From contig NZ_JABACI010000001.1 of assembly GCF_012524205.1 (NCBI RefSeq), positions 372,001-436,000 on the forward strand: DNA of 64,000 nucleotides. The letters run 5' to 3'. The stretch comes from Microbacterium salsuginis. GTDB lineage: Bacteria > Actinomycetota > Actinomycetes > Actinomycetales > Microbacteriaceae. Shown piece by piece: positions 51,511-60,244 of the stretch (position 1 is its first letter; the number at the start of each line of letters is the position of its first letter). The position numbers and the translations under genes were made by a program. The notes under the pieces are model-generated. The model saw only the letters and a program-made list of their open reading frames with translations, did no database searches and was not told the DNA's origin.

Positions 51511-52017
51511 TTGCTCTATTTCGTCAAGCCGTTCGGCCAGCTCAGCTGGACTGAAAACGTCGATCAGACGCTAATCGACCTCGCCCGCGCCCACAACAAG
51601 GACCTCGCGCAGGTAAGCGAGTGGTGGAAGCCATCCGAACGAGCGGCCAATGACGACGACGTCCGTGTCGCGCTTCGCTATGGCATCGCCGCGACGGGCG
51701 GCATCGTGGTCGACGCCGGTCACGTCGTCACCGTCCAGCGCCCGGGCTCGCTACGGGTGCTTGCCGCCGAGAACTCGGTACGCACCGCTGCCTACAACGC
51801 CAGCCCGCAGGTCAAGATGGTGGACGAGTACCTCGAGCAGATGATGCCCGGATGGAAGGCGCAGGGCCGAACCACCGATGCGGGAGTCGAGGCATCACTG
51901 CGGGACTCGATCCGCGAGGCCGAGCGGGACGCCGCCCAAGAGCTCGCCGGTGAGGTCAAGCCCGAGCTCACCAGCCACTGGCAGCTGCTCGGCGGCAGCC
52001 TTCCCGTACCCCTCTAG
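51511..52017 (+). CDS. Terminal early-arm hypothetical protein
   Basis: A 168-residue protein starting at TTG with AGAGGA at 7 nt. N-terminal part (YFVKPFGQLSWTENVDQTLI) and helical C-terminal half (YLEQMMPGWKAQGRTTDAGV). It is the last gene before attR and may be separately transcribed (83-nt gap). Not recognised. Confidence 0.6.
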   Translation: MLYFVKPFGQLSWTENVDQTLIDLARAHNKDLAQVSEWWKPSERAANDDDVRVALRYGIAATGGIVVDAGHVVTVQRPGSLRVLAAENSVRTAAYNASPQVKMVDEYLEQMMPGWKAQGRTTDAGVEASLRDSIREAERDAAQELAGEVKPELTSHWQLLGGSLPVPL

Positions 52018-52053
52018 TGCTTAGGCGGATACGAAAACCCCGAGTAAACAGCG

Positions 52054-52090
52054 AAAGGCCCCGGTCCTCACGTGGAGCGCCGGGGCCTTT
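52054..52090. terminator. Intrinsic terminator before attR
   Basis: An 11-bp stem (aaaggccccgg and complement), 15-nt loop, followed by TCT. It ends the early arm and may also protect the tRNA region from read-through. Confidence 0.85.
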
Positions 52091-52112
52091 TCTGCTGCTG
52101 ACCTGGTATTGC

Positions 52113-52188
52113 TGGTGCCGGCTACAGGACTTGAACCTGCAACCCCCGTATTACAAGTACGGTGCGCTACCAATTGCGCCAAGCCGGC
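52113..52188 (-). tRNA. tRNA-Thr (anticodon UGU)
   Basis: 76 nt including an encoded CCA. Acceptor stem GCCGGCT pairs with AGCCGGC, the anticodon stem CCGTA/TACGG holds the loop CTTGTAA (anticodon TGT), and the T arm has GGTTCAAGTCC. Its 3' end is formed by the attR repeat, so integration kept it functional. Confidence 0.97.
52115..52149. other. attR: attR core (35 bp)
   Basis: A perfect copy of 8207-8241. It spans the acceptor 3' strand and T arm of tRNA-Thr, which is a usual tRNA integration target for tyrosine recombinases. Confidence 0.85.
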
Positions 52189-52226
52189 AGAGCGCCCAGT
52201 CTACCGACGTGAGGCGCGGCTCCCGA

Positions 52227-53192
52227 TCAGGGGGTGGGCGTCACCGTCGGGGTCGGGGTGGGCGTCTCTTCGTAATAGGTGTCGCTCGCGACCGTCAGCA
52301 CGAACTGCGCGAACTCCTTGGGGTCGTCGAGGGCGCCCACGTACTGGGTGCCGTTGACGAGCACCATCGGAGTGCCGGTCAGCGCGACGCCGTCCGTGCC
52401 GGGAAGCTCCTTGAGCGCCCGCTCGGTCGCCGTCTTGGCCCACGACGCGTAGGACTGCTTCTCGATGCAGGAGCGCACCACCTTGGGTCCGTCCAGGCCG
52501 GTCGCGATCGCGAGGTCGGCGAGCTCGGTGTCGGTGAAGCCGTCGGAGTCGACGTCCGGCTGCTCCTTGAGCAGTGCGTTGTTGAACGCGAAGAAGTAAT
52601 CCGGGGAGTGCTGGGCGACGCATGCCGCGGCAGCCGCCGCGCGCAGGGAGTACTTGGTGCCGTTGGACTTCGCGGTCAGCATCGCGACCGGGTAGTAGGT
52701 CAGCGTCGCGGCACCCTCGTCGACCCAGTCCGACAGCTGCTGCACGTTGGACACCTGGAAGTCGCGCGAGCCCGTCGACAGGTAGTCGACGTACACACGG
52801 ATGTCGACCGAAGCGGTCTCGGCGGGAGTCGCGGTCGGTGTCGGCTCGGTCTCGGCCGGCGGCTCAGGGGTGGGGGTGGGCGTCTGCGCGTCCTGCACGG
52901 CGCCGTTCGCGCCGGGGTCATCCGTGGTGAGGCCGACACCGGTGACACCGGTGACCATGAAGCCGTCGTCGACCACGTTGGCCGGGCTCATGGTGGGCCG
53001 CGACGCGCTCGACGAGACCGTCCAGGTCACGACGAGCGCGGTGACGGCGACGACCGCGAGGATGCCTGCAGCCAGCGACGTGCGGCGGAGCACACGCAGA
53101 CGGGACTGACGCGCCTGCACCTGCTGCGCCTTTTCGCGCACTGCGTCGCGGCGCTCGCTGGTCGCGGCGTTCGATGACTCGTCGCTCGACAT
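52227..53192 (-). CDS. Membrane-anchored thioredoxin-fold (DsbA-like) protein
   Basis: A 321-residue protein: cytoplasmic N-terminus, membrane segment (about residues 40-63, TSLAAGILAVVAVTALVV), Thr/Pro linker, DsbA-like domain from about 127. The cis-Pro motif (GTPMVLVNG) is present, but the site that should be CxxC reads VDYLSTGSRDF; two other Cys remain. Start ATG at 53192 with GAGAGG. It may be a non-redox family member. The C-terminus has TPTPT repeats. Confidence 0.85.
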   Translation of the reverse strand: MSSDESSNAATSERRDAVREKAQQVQARQSRLRVLRRTSLAAGILAVVAVTALVVTWTVSSSASRPTMSPANVVDDGFMVTGVTGVGLTTDDPGANGAVQDAQTPTPTPEPPAETEPTPTATPAETASVDIRVYVDYLSTGSRDFQVSNVQQLSDWVDEGAATLTYYPVAMLTAKSNGTKYSLRAAAAAACVAQHSPDYFFAFNNALLKEQPDVDSDGFTDTELADLAIATGLDGPKVVRSCIEKQSYASWAKTATERALKELPGTDGVALTGTPMVLVNGTQYVGALDDPKEFAQFVLTVASDTYYEETPTPTPTVTPTP

Positions 53193-53415
53193 GGAACCTC
53201 TCGGAACGGACGGGGCCGTGAATTCGGCCAGGGTCGCAGGGGAAGGCGACCGAGATCGATGGTAGTCAGCCACCCTGGGAAATGCCCAGACGCAACCTCC
53301 GCGGAGCCCATGTCATACTGTTCCATGCGCCCGATGGCGGGCGCGCGGGATAGCTCCCGCTCATCCATCACAACGGATCGTCCGGCACGTACCTGCCGGT
53401 GAAGGAGAAGAAAGC

Positions 53416-54519
53416 ATGGCGTCCGTCACGTTCGACAACGCAACCCGCCTGTACCCCGGGGGCACCCGTCCCGCCGTGGACAAGCTCAACCTCGAAGTCG
53501 CAGATGGCGAGTTCCTGGTTCTCGTCGGCCCCTCGGGCTGCGGTAAGTCCACCTCGCTGCGAATGCTGGCCGGCCTCGAAGAGGTCAACTCGGGCCGCAT
53601 CCTCATCGGCGACCGCGACGTCACCGACGTCCCGCCGAAGGACCGCGACATCGCGATGGTGTTCCAGAACTACGCGCTGTACCCCCACATGACGGTCGCC
53701 GAGAACATGGGCTTCGCGCTCAAGATCGCCGGCGTCGGCAAGGAGGAGCGCGCCGCTCGCGTGCTCGAGGCCGCGAAGCTGCTCGACCTCGAGGAGTACC
53801 TGACGCGCAAGCCGAAGGCGCTCTCGGGTGGTCAGCGTCAGCGCGTCGCGATGGGCCGCGCGATCGTCCGCCAGCCGCAGGTGTTCCTCATGGACGAGCC
53901 GCTGTCGAACCTCGACGCCAAGCTCCGCGTCCAGACCCGCACCCAGATCGCGTCGCTGCAGCGCCGCCTGGGCGTCACCACCGTCTACGTCACGCACGAC
54001 CAGACCGAGGCCCTCACCATGGGTGACCGCATCGCGGTGCTCAAGGACGGTCTGCTCCAGCAGGTCGGCACGCCGCGCGACCTGTACGAGAAGCCGAACA
54101 ACGTCTTCGTCGCCGGCTTCATCGGCTCGCCGGCGATGAACCTGTTCCCGGCGGACCTCGCCGAGGGCGGCGTCCGCTTCGGTTCCGAGGTCGTCCCGCT
54201 CGAGCGCGACACCGTCGGCCGTGCACACGGCAGCCAGGTCACCGTCGGCGTGCGTCCCGAGGACATCGTGGTCGGCCCCGCCGACGGCAAGGGCCTCTCG
54301 GTGGTCGTCGACCTCGTCGAGGAGCTCGGCGCGGACGGCTACCTCTACGGGCACACCGACATCGCGGGCAAGCGCACCGACATCGTCGCGCGCGTCGACG
54401 GCCGCAGCCACCCGATCGCCGGTGACACCGTCACGCTGGCGGCGTCGGCCGGTCACGTGCACGCCTTCGACATCGAGTCGGGCGAGCGCCTCAGCGACAA
54501 GCCGGTCGTCTCGGCCTGA
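53416..54519 (+). CDS. msiK: ABC transporter ATP-binding protein, MsiK/UgpC type
   Basis: A 367-residue sugar/glycerol-phosphate transporter ATPase. Walker A GPSGCGKST (about 38), Q-loop FQNYALYPHM, signature LSGGQRQRVAMGRA, Walker B VFLMDEPLSNLDAK and H-loop VTHDQ are complete. The C-terminal TOBE region follows. Stand-alone ATPases of this type serve many sugar ABC transporters in Actinobacteria. SD GAAGGAGAAG. A terminator follows. Confidence 0.93.
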   Translation: MASVTFDNATRLYPGGTRPAVDKLNLEVADGEFLVLVGPSGCGKSTSLRMLAGLEEVNSGRILIGDRDVTDVPPKDRDIAMVFQNYALYPHMTVAENMGFALKIAGVGKEERAARVLEAAKLLDLEEYLTRKPKALSGGQRQRVAMGRAIVRQPQVFLMDEPLSNLDAKLRVQTRTQIASLQRRLGVTTVYVTHDQTEALTMGDRIAVLKDGLLQQVGTPRDLYEKPNNVFVAGFIGSPAMNLFPADLAEGGVRFGSEVVPLERDTVGRAHGSQVTVGVRPEDIVVGPADGKGLSVVVDLVEELGADGYLYGHTDIAGKRTDIVARVDGRSHPIAGDTVTLAASAGHVHAFDIESGERLSDKPVVSA

Positions 54520-54529
54520 CAGCAACGTC

Positions 54530-54567
54530 GCAACGGCGCGGGTGGATTCACTCCCCCGCGCCGTTGC
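54530..54567 (+). terminator. Intrinsic terminator
   Basis: A 13-bp perfect stem (gcaacggcgcggg and complement) with a 12-nt loop directly after the ABC ATPase. The next gene starts just 20 nt later. Confidence 0.8.
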
Positions 54568-54586
54568 GCATTCTCCAGGGGGTGAC

Positions 54587-55888
54587 GTGCCCGACGCATT
54601 GAGCATCACGGCCAGCAGCGTCGATCCCGGGCTGCTGACGCTGCCGTGGTCGACCCCGCTCGCCGACTGGCCATCGAGCAACATCGTCTACCTGCCCAAG
54701 GGCATCTCGCGGCACCTGGTGCGCTTCGCCAATCTCTCCGGCCGTGTGGTGGCCGTCAAAGAGACGACCGAGGCGATGGCGCGCCGCGAGTACGACATGC
54801 TCGGGAACCTCACGCGCCTCGATGTCCCGTGCGTTGACCGCGTCGCCGTGATCGCGGGACGGACGGATGCCTCGGGCGATCCGCTCCCGGCGGTGCTGGT
54901 GACGGCGCATCTGAAGTTCTCGCTCCCCTACCGTGCGCTGTTCACGCAGGTCCTGCGACCCGACACCGCGAACCGCCTGGTCGACGCGCTCGCCGTGCTC
55001 CTGGTGCGCCTGCACAACGTGGGGTTCTTCTGGGGCGACGTCTCGCTGTCGAACACACTCTTCCGACGGGACGCGGGCGCGTTCGCGGCCTACCTCGTCG
55101 ACGCCGAGACCGGTGAGCTGCATGAGAGCGGACTGACGCCTGGCCAGCGAGCGCACGACCTCGACGTGGCGCGCACCAACATCGCCGGCGAGATCATGGA
55201 CCTCGAGGCCGGCGGCAGGCTCGAGGGCGGCGTCGATGCCGTCGCGATCGCCGACGGCATCGTCTCGTCGTACCACTCGCTGTGGGCCGCGCTCACCGAC
55301 ACCGAGACCTTCCGCGCCGACGAGGCGTGGCGGCTGACCGAGCGCGTGCAGCGACTGAACGACCTCGGCTTCGATATCGGTGAGATGTCGATTCAGACCA
55401 CCACCGACGGCGCGAAGGTGTCGATCCAGCCCAAGGTCGTCGACGCCGGGCATCATCAGCGCCGTCTGCTGCGCCTGACCGGCCTGGACGTCGAAGAGAA
55501 CCAGGCTCGTCGGCTGCTCAATGACCTGGATGAGTTCCGTGCGCGGATCTCGCGGCTCGGCGACGACGAGGAGATGGTCGCGCACGAGTGGCTGACGCGC
55601 GTGTTCGAGCCGGTCGTGAAGGCCATCCCGTGGGATCTGCGCGCCAAGCTCGAGCCCGCCGAGGTGTTCCATCAGCTGCTCGAGCACCGCTGGTACCTGT
55701 CACAGGCGAAGGGCAAGTCCGTGCCTCTCGCAGAAGCGCTGTCGAGCTACATCGACGACGTGCTTCGGCATCGCCGGGACGAAGCCACGCTCATGGGTCC
55801 GCCGACCGAGACGATGTCTCTCTCGGTCATCACGTCCGCCAATCCCGTCGTCGACGACGACGAGGTCGACTGGCGCGACCTGGTCTAG
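54587..55888 (+). CDS. DUF4032 protein with kinase-like core
   Basis: A 433-residue protein. The pattern AVKETTEAMARREYDML (Lys/Glu), RLHNVGFFWGDVSLSNTLF (catalytic-loop-like) and YLVDAETGEL (DFG-like) resembles a lipopolysaccharide-kinase fold, followed by the DUF4032 region. GTG start with AGGGGGGTGAC. Function unknown. A phosphotransferase is inferred. Confidence 0.8.
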   Translation: MPDALSITASSVDPGLLTLPWSTPLADWPSSNIVYLPKGISRHLVRFANLSGRVVAVKETTEAMARREYDMLGNLTRLDVPCVDRVAVIAGRTDASGDPLPAVLVTAHLKFSLPYRALFTQVLRPDTANRLVDALAVLLVRLHNVGFFWGDVSLSNTLFRRDAGAFAAYLVDAETGELHESGLTPGQRAHDLDVARTNIAGEIMDLEAGGRLEGGVDAVAIADGIVSSYHSLWAALTDTETFRADEAWRLTERVQRLNDLGFDIGEMSIQTTTDGAKVSIQPKVVDAGHHQRRLLRLTGLDVEENQARRLLNDLDEFRARISRLGDDEEMVAHEWLTRVFEPVVKAIPWDLRAKLEPAEVFHQLLEHRWYLSQAKGKSVPLAEALSSYIDDVLRHRRDEATLMGPPTETMSLSVITSANPVVDDDEVDWRDLV

Positions 55889-55912
55889 CAGCCGCCCGCC
55901 CCGAGGAGACCG

Positions 55913-56233
55913 ATGATCCTGCACCTGGCCGTGTTCACCTGGAACGACTCCGTCACCGACGCCGACGTCGAGCAGCTCACCGACGCGCTCACCACGATGG
56001 CCCGCGGCATCCCGGAGCTGCACTCCTACACCGCGGGGCCGAACCTGCAGTTGCGTCCTGGAGGCGATTACGCCGTGGCGGCGATCGTCGAGGACGAGGA
56101 GGGGCTGGCCGCGTATCTCGACTCACCCGGCCACCAATCCGTCTACGAGCGCTACCTGGGCCGCATGATCGCCCAGCGCAGCGCCGCCCAGCTGCCGCTC
56201 GACGCCGGGTCGTTCCGGGCGCCGCAGGGGTAG
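55913..56233 (+). CDS. Dabb (stress-responsive A/B barrel) protein
   Basis: A 106-residue dimeric alpha+beta-barrel domain. Family pattern: ILHLAVFTWNDSVTDADVEQ, LTTMARGIPELHSYTAGPNL, YLDSPGHQSVYERYL. It follows the DUF4032 gene by 24 nt with a CGAGGAGA SD, so it is probably cotranscribed. Substrate unknown. Confidence 0.88.
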   Translation: MILHLAVFTWNDSVTDADVEQLTDALTTMARGIPELHSYTAGPNLQLRPGGDYAVAAIVEDEEGLAAYLDSPGHQSVYERYLGRMIAQRSAAQLPLDAGSFRAPQG

Positions 56234-56276
56234 AGCCGGCCGGCGCTTCGAGCGGACCCGCCCCCTCCCGCGGGCG

Positions 56277-56918
56277 TCAGTATCCGACGGTGAAGCGCGC
56301 GCGCGAGTGCTTCGGCGTCTCGATCTCGTCGATGACGGCGACACCGAGGTCCGGGCCTGAGATGTACGAGTCGCCCTTCTCGTCGGTGACCAGCACCTCG
56401 CCGCCGTCGCGGTACCGACCCGTCCGCTCGCCGGGAGCCCATACCCCGAAGCCGCCGGCCGGGTGGATGTAGAACCAGTCGTGACCCTTGTCGTCCGCCT
56501 GCAGGTCCTCGAGGATTCCGATGGCCTCGAGCGCCTCCGGCTTGTACTCCTCCGTGAACGACGGCTGGTCGATGAGACGCCCGCCGCCGGGTGCGACGAG
56601 GCTCCCGCCCGCGCCGCCGATGATGCCGATCCGGACGGTCGCCGGCAGCTCCGATACGAGCTCGGCGACGTTGTTGCGCACGTTGCCGAGCATGTCGCCA
56701 CGAGCCGGTACCGTGCACACGACGACGTCGACGCCCTCGAGCTCGGTGACGAGGCTCGGGACGTCGAGGAGGCTCCCCTCGATGTACGTGGCACCCTCGA
56801 CGCGCTCGTCCGCGACCTTGCGCGCGACGGACACGACGGTGTGACCGCGACGCACCGCCTCGGCGACGATGTTGCTGCCGGCGTAGCCGGTTCCTCCGAT
56901 GACGGCGATACGGGCCAT
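56277..56918 (-). CDS. NAD(P)-binding oxidoreductase (NmrA/YhfK-like)
   Basis: A 213-residue Rossmann protein. Dinucleotide motif GGTGYAGSNI at residues 8-17, then a middle YKPEALEAI and FYIHPAGGFGVWAPGERTG. Compact SDR-extended relatives include NmrA-like proteins. SD AAGGA precedes the ATG. Single gene; substrate unknown. Confidence 0.85.
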   Translation of the reverse strand: MARIAVIGGTGYAGSNIVAEAVRRGHTVVSVARKVADERVEGATYIEGSLLDVPSLVTELEGVDVVVCTVPARGDMLGNVRNNVAELVSELPATVRIGIIGGAGGSLVAPGGGRLIDQPSFTEEYKPEALEAIGILEDLQADDKGHDWFYIHPAGGFGVWAPGERTGRYRDGGEVLVTDEKGDSYISGPDLGVAVIDEIETPKHSRARFTVGY

Positions 56919-57042
56919 GACGTTCCTTCCGGTGGGGTACGGGTTCCTGTGGTGCAAGGCCGGGCCGGTACAGCGCATTCCCGGCGTGCGGCACTTCGCC
57001 AGACGGCGTTCATGCACGCACCGAGCCTGCCAGCCGCCGGCG

Positions 57043-58152
57043 TCAGCCGGACGGAGGCAGCACGAGTGTCTTGATGGCCGGTGGACGGCCCTCCGCCATC
57101 GGACGCAGCGCGTCATCGACGATCCGCTCGGCCGCGATGGGCGCCGGTGCCACCAGCCCCCACCTTCCGGCCCGGGCGGCCACCAGGCGCGCGGCGTCGG
57201 ACAGATCGGTCTCTCGCACCATGGCGTTCGTGCCGATGAGCGACAGCTCGCGCACGGTCACGCGTGCGAGGTCGAGGGGGAACGGGGCCTTCGCGATGCC
57301 GACCTGCACGATCGTCGTGCCCATCGGCACGACGTCGAGCGCGAGCGCGACACCGCGCGGGGTGCCCGTGACCTCGAAGAAGACCGGGATCCGGTCCGCC
57401 CACGTCGCCGCCAGGACCGCGGCGGTGTCGTCCGTCCCCCCGACGACGGTGGTCGCGGCGCCGAGTTCGCGGGCGACCCGCAGCCGATCGGCGGCGAGAT
57501 CCACGGCCACGACGCGCACGCCCTGTGACGCGAGCACATGGATCAGGAAGGCGCCGACGCCTCCCACGCCCTGCACGATCGCGATGTCGCCCGCGGCGAC
57601 GCCGGATCGGCGGGCGGCGTGGACGGCGATCGACATCGGCTGCACGAGTGCGGCGTCGACGTCGTCGATGCCGAGGGCGCCGACATCCACGCAGCTCGCG
57701 GCGGGCACCGTCACGTAGCGTGCGAGCGCACCGTCGCGGTGCAGGCCCACGGCGGCATAGCGGCGGCAGACGTTGGATCTTCCGCCCGCGCATTCGGCGC
57801 AGTCCCCGCACGGCGCTGCGCCGCATGATGCCACAAGCGTGCCGAGGATGGTCTCGTCGACGCCTTCGCCGACCGCGACCACGCGCCCGGCGAACTCGTG
57901 CCCCATCACGAGCGGGCCGAGGTGACCCGTGACGGGATGCCGCGACTCGAGCGGCATGAGCTTCGGACCGTGCTCCCACTCGGCGGCATCCGTCCCGCAT
58001 ACGCCGACGGTCGTCACCTCGACCAGCAGCTCGCCGCGCGACGCGCGGGGCACCGGCACGCGCTCGAAGCGGAGGTCATGCCGCCCGTGGAGCACCGCCG
58101 CGGCCATCGTGGCCGCGTCCGCCTCGGGCGACGGCATCCCGTTCAGGCTCAT
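57043..58152 (-). CDS. Zinc-dependent alcohol dehydrogenase (MDR family)
   Basis: A 369-residue enzyme. Catalytic zinc: VGVCGTD and GHEFAG; structural zinc: CGDCAECAGGRSNVC. NAD motif GVGGVGAFLI. It oxidises an alcohol or polyol. The ATG overlaps the upstream amidohydrolase stop (ATGA), so the two act in one operon. Close to 2,3-butanediol/sorbitol dehydrogenase-like types. Given E1/E2 genes nearby, a link to acetoin metabolism is possible but unproven. Confidence 0.9.
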   Translation of the reverse strand: MSLNGMPSPEADAATMAAAVLHGRHDLRFERVPVPRASRGELLVEVTTVGVCGTDAAEWEHGPKLMPLESRHPVTGHLGPLVMGHEFAGRVVAVGEGVDETILGTLVASCGAAPCGDCAECAGGRSNVCRRYAAVGLHRDGALARYVTVPAASCVDVGALGIDDVDAALVQPMSIAVHAARRSGVAAGDIAIVQGVGGVGAFLIHVLASQGVRVVAVDLAADRLRVARELGAATTVVGGTDDTAAVLAATWADRIPVFFEVTGTPRGVALALDVVPMGTTIVQVGIAKAPFPLDLARVTVRELSLIGTNAMVRETDLSDAARLVAARAGRWGLVAPAPIAAERIVDDALRPMAEGRPPAIKTLVLPPSG

Positions 58153-59915
58153 GCCTCGGCGTAGCGGTGGCCGGTTCCCGGCGCGGGAGCGCCCGCGACG
58201 TCCCCTGTGGTGTGGACCACGTCGCCGCCGACCATCGTCAGGACGGACCGGGTGGCGGCGATCTGCTCCTCGGGCACCGAGAAGAAGTCGCGGTCGAGCA
58301 CCACCAGATCGGCGTGGTTGCCCGGCTGGATGCCCCCGAGGTCGTCCTCGCGGATGAACCACCTGTTGTCCTTGGTCGCGAGCCGGATGGCCTCTTCACG
58401 CGTCACCTGCTGGCCGGGCTCCCATACGAAGTTCCCGCGCAGGTTCTTGCCCGTGATCATCGTGTAGAAGTTCAGCCAGGGATTGATCGCGGTGATGTCA
58501 CCCCCGTCCGAGTGATAGCCGACCGGTATGCCGCTGTCGATGATCATGCGGTGCCGGGGTCCGAGGTTCGTCCCGTTGCGGGTGGGGCCCCAGCCGACCT
58601 TCAGACCGACGCCCATCGCCTTGAGGCGGCCGACCTGGTCGGCGGTGATATTCGGTACGTGCGACACGACCCAGCGCAGGTCGCTGATCGGCACCTCGGC
58701 GTGCACCGCCTCCCAGCCGGCGACGATCTGCGCGATGTCCCCAGCGGAGAGCGAATGGTTCTCGTTGCGCCATCCGGCGCGGGCGACCGCCTTCGCGCCG
58801 GCGATCCAGATCTCTCCGCCGATCGCGACGGCACCGCCGCCGAACCCGTTGACGGTGAACTCGCCGATGCCGCCCGAACGCATCATGTCGCTGCCGTAGA
58901 AAGGGAAGGAGTTCTTCAGGCGCGCCGTCAGTCGCGGCAGCTCCGCCGTCGAGTCCTCTTCGAGATAGTCGAACCGGATGCGGGCGGGCAGCCTCTCCGC
59001 ACGGTTCAGTGCGAGAAAGCCGTTGTGAAGCGTGTAGGCGTTCTCGTTCCAGATCGCCGTTCCAGGGGTGTCGACGTGGAACGCGCCCTCATCCAGGTGC
59101 GTCGTGATTCCGAGGCCGGCGTAGTACTCGAGCGCGGCGAGCGCGTTGCGCTCGCGTTCCTCGGGTGTCATCTCCTGACGAAGTCGCTGCAGCGCCAGTC
59201 CGACGCCCGCTCCTGTCGGGTAGCCGGCGGCATTGATCGTGATCGTGATGCCCTTCGCGGCGAAGTAGTCCACGGCGGCCTGGTTCACCGCGTTCCCACC
59301 CTGCTCGGCCATGATCATGACCGGCCGCGGCACCGCGTTCAGCATCGTCAGATTCGGCAGCGTGTTGCTCGGGAACTGCATCGCCACGATGGGGCCGAGC
59401 GATGTCACGAGCTCGCCTGCCGGCACCGCGACCGCCTTCGCCGTGAGTCGCGCGACGGCGTCCTCGTGCGTGAAGACGTCCTCCAGCCCCACCCAGTGGC
59501 CGGGGCGGTTGGCGACGAGGGCGATGTGGTTGTGCGAGTCGATGATGCCCGGGATCACGGTGCGACCGCCCAGGTCGATCCGGTTCCGCGCGTTGCCCTC
59601 ACGGATCGCGTCCTGGCCGACGGCGACGAAGCGTCCACCACGGACGCGCACGGCTTCGGCCACCGAGTCGTTGTCGTCGAAGGTGTGGATCCTGCCGTTG
59701 ACGAAGAGGATGTCCTCGCCGGCGCCTCCGGGCTGCGCGGATCGTGCGGCCGTGTGGCCGCGGCCGGCGGCGGCGCGCGGCGTGGCCGCGGACGCGGCTC
59801 CTCCACCGCTCAGGACGGCGGCGACGGCCGCGGTCCCGCTCCCGACGATGAGGCCGCGGCGCGAGATCCCGCTCTTCTCGCCCGGGTCGGGGACGTGCTC
59901 TGACTTCTTTCCCAT
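58149..59915 (-). CDS. Tat-exported amidohydrolase (YtcJ-like)
   Basis: A 588-residue protein. Twin-arginine signal: SRRGLIVGSGTAAVAAVLSG. Amidohydrolase motif: IDSHNHIAL and later RTVIPG, DLVVLDRDFF. It is a composite-domain metal-dependent hydrolase of the YtcJ group, whose substrates are rarely known. SD AGGAG. A paralogue is divergent across a 329-bp gap. Coupled to the ADH gene. Confidence 0.85.
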   Translation of the reverse strand: MGKKSEHVPDPGEKSGISRRGLIVGSGTAAVAAVLSGGGAASAATPRAAAGRGHTAARSAQPGGAGEDILFVNGRIHTFDDNDSVAEAVRVRGGRFVAVGQDAIREGNARNRIDLGGRTVIPGIIDSHNHIALVANRPGHWVGLEDVFTHEDAVARLTAKAVAVPAGELVTSLGPIVAMQFPSNTLPNLTMLNAVPRPVMIMAEQGGNAVNQAAVDYFAAKGITITINAAGYPTGAGVGLALQRLRQEMTPEERERNALAALEYYAGLGITTHLDEGAFHVDTPGTAIWNENAYTLHNGFLALNRAERLPARIRFDYLEEDSTAELPRLTARLKNSFPFYGSDMMRSGGIGEFTVNGFGGGAVAIGGEIWIAGAKAVARAGWRNENHSLSAGDIAQIVAGWEAVHAEVPISDLRWVVSHVPNITADQVGRLKAMGVGLKVGWGPTRNGTNLGPRHRMIIDSGIPVGYHSDGGDITAINPWLNFYTMITGKNLRGNFVWEPGQQVTREEAIRLATKDNRWFIREDDLGGIQPGNHADLVVLDRDFFSVPEEQIAATRSVLTMVGGDVVHTTGDVAGAPAPGTGHRYAEA

Positions 59916-60244
59916 GAGTGCTCCTGCTGATGGTCGACGTTGACGATCTCGGCCCCCGGGCGGCAGTGTCCAGCCAGACTGCACACCTGTTCAGCCGGAC
60001 GATAGCAGGTTCGCGCCGCGAGCGACAGGGAAACTCGGAAAGCCTTCGGATTCGCGCCAGAAGTCACTCTTCCGCACGCGACTGCATACTGCTACTGTCC
60101 GAGCCTGAACACTCTGTCCAGCAGCACTGGACGCAAATCCGTCACCCGTGGTCAGAGTATCCGTCTCACCTGCCAGGGCGAGGCGTCGCGCGCATGCACC
60201 GATGCTTGCGCGCTGTCACCGTCGACACCGAGTGGGAGCACTCC
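59916..60244. promoter_or_regulatory. Divergent promoter region with inverted repeats
   Basis: Between two divergent amidohydrolase genes. GTCCAG-N5-CTGGAC (60116-60132) and GCAGT-N10-ACTGC (59963-59982, with a GTCCAG inside) are operator-like. No other gene is seen in the gap. Confidence 0.55.

Larger units (their letters stand above)
8207..52149. mobile_element. Complete-looking temperate siphovirus prophage in tRNA-Thr(UGU)
   Basis: The element is bounded by 35-bp direct repeats in the 3' end of tRNA-Thr. It holds a full set of packaging, head, tail, lysis, integration, immunity and replication genes without obvious breaks in essential functions. A leftward late operon and a rightward early operon diverge from a switch region at about 36-39 kb. 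The left 4.3 kb is cargo. A long tape-measure protein, a separate major tail protein and tail chaperones show a long non-contractile tail. Confidence 0.93.

Noticed and set aside
57043-58152. Acetoin/butanediol catabolic cluster with the E1/E2 genes
   Set aside because: The genes are on separate transcripts and the substrate of each cannot be read from sequence.
58167-59903. A 578-codon plus-strand frame
   Set aside because: It mirrors the amidohydrolase gene on the other strand, which has a Tat signal and family motifs.
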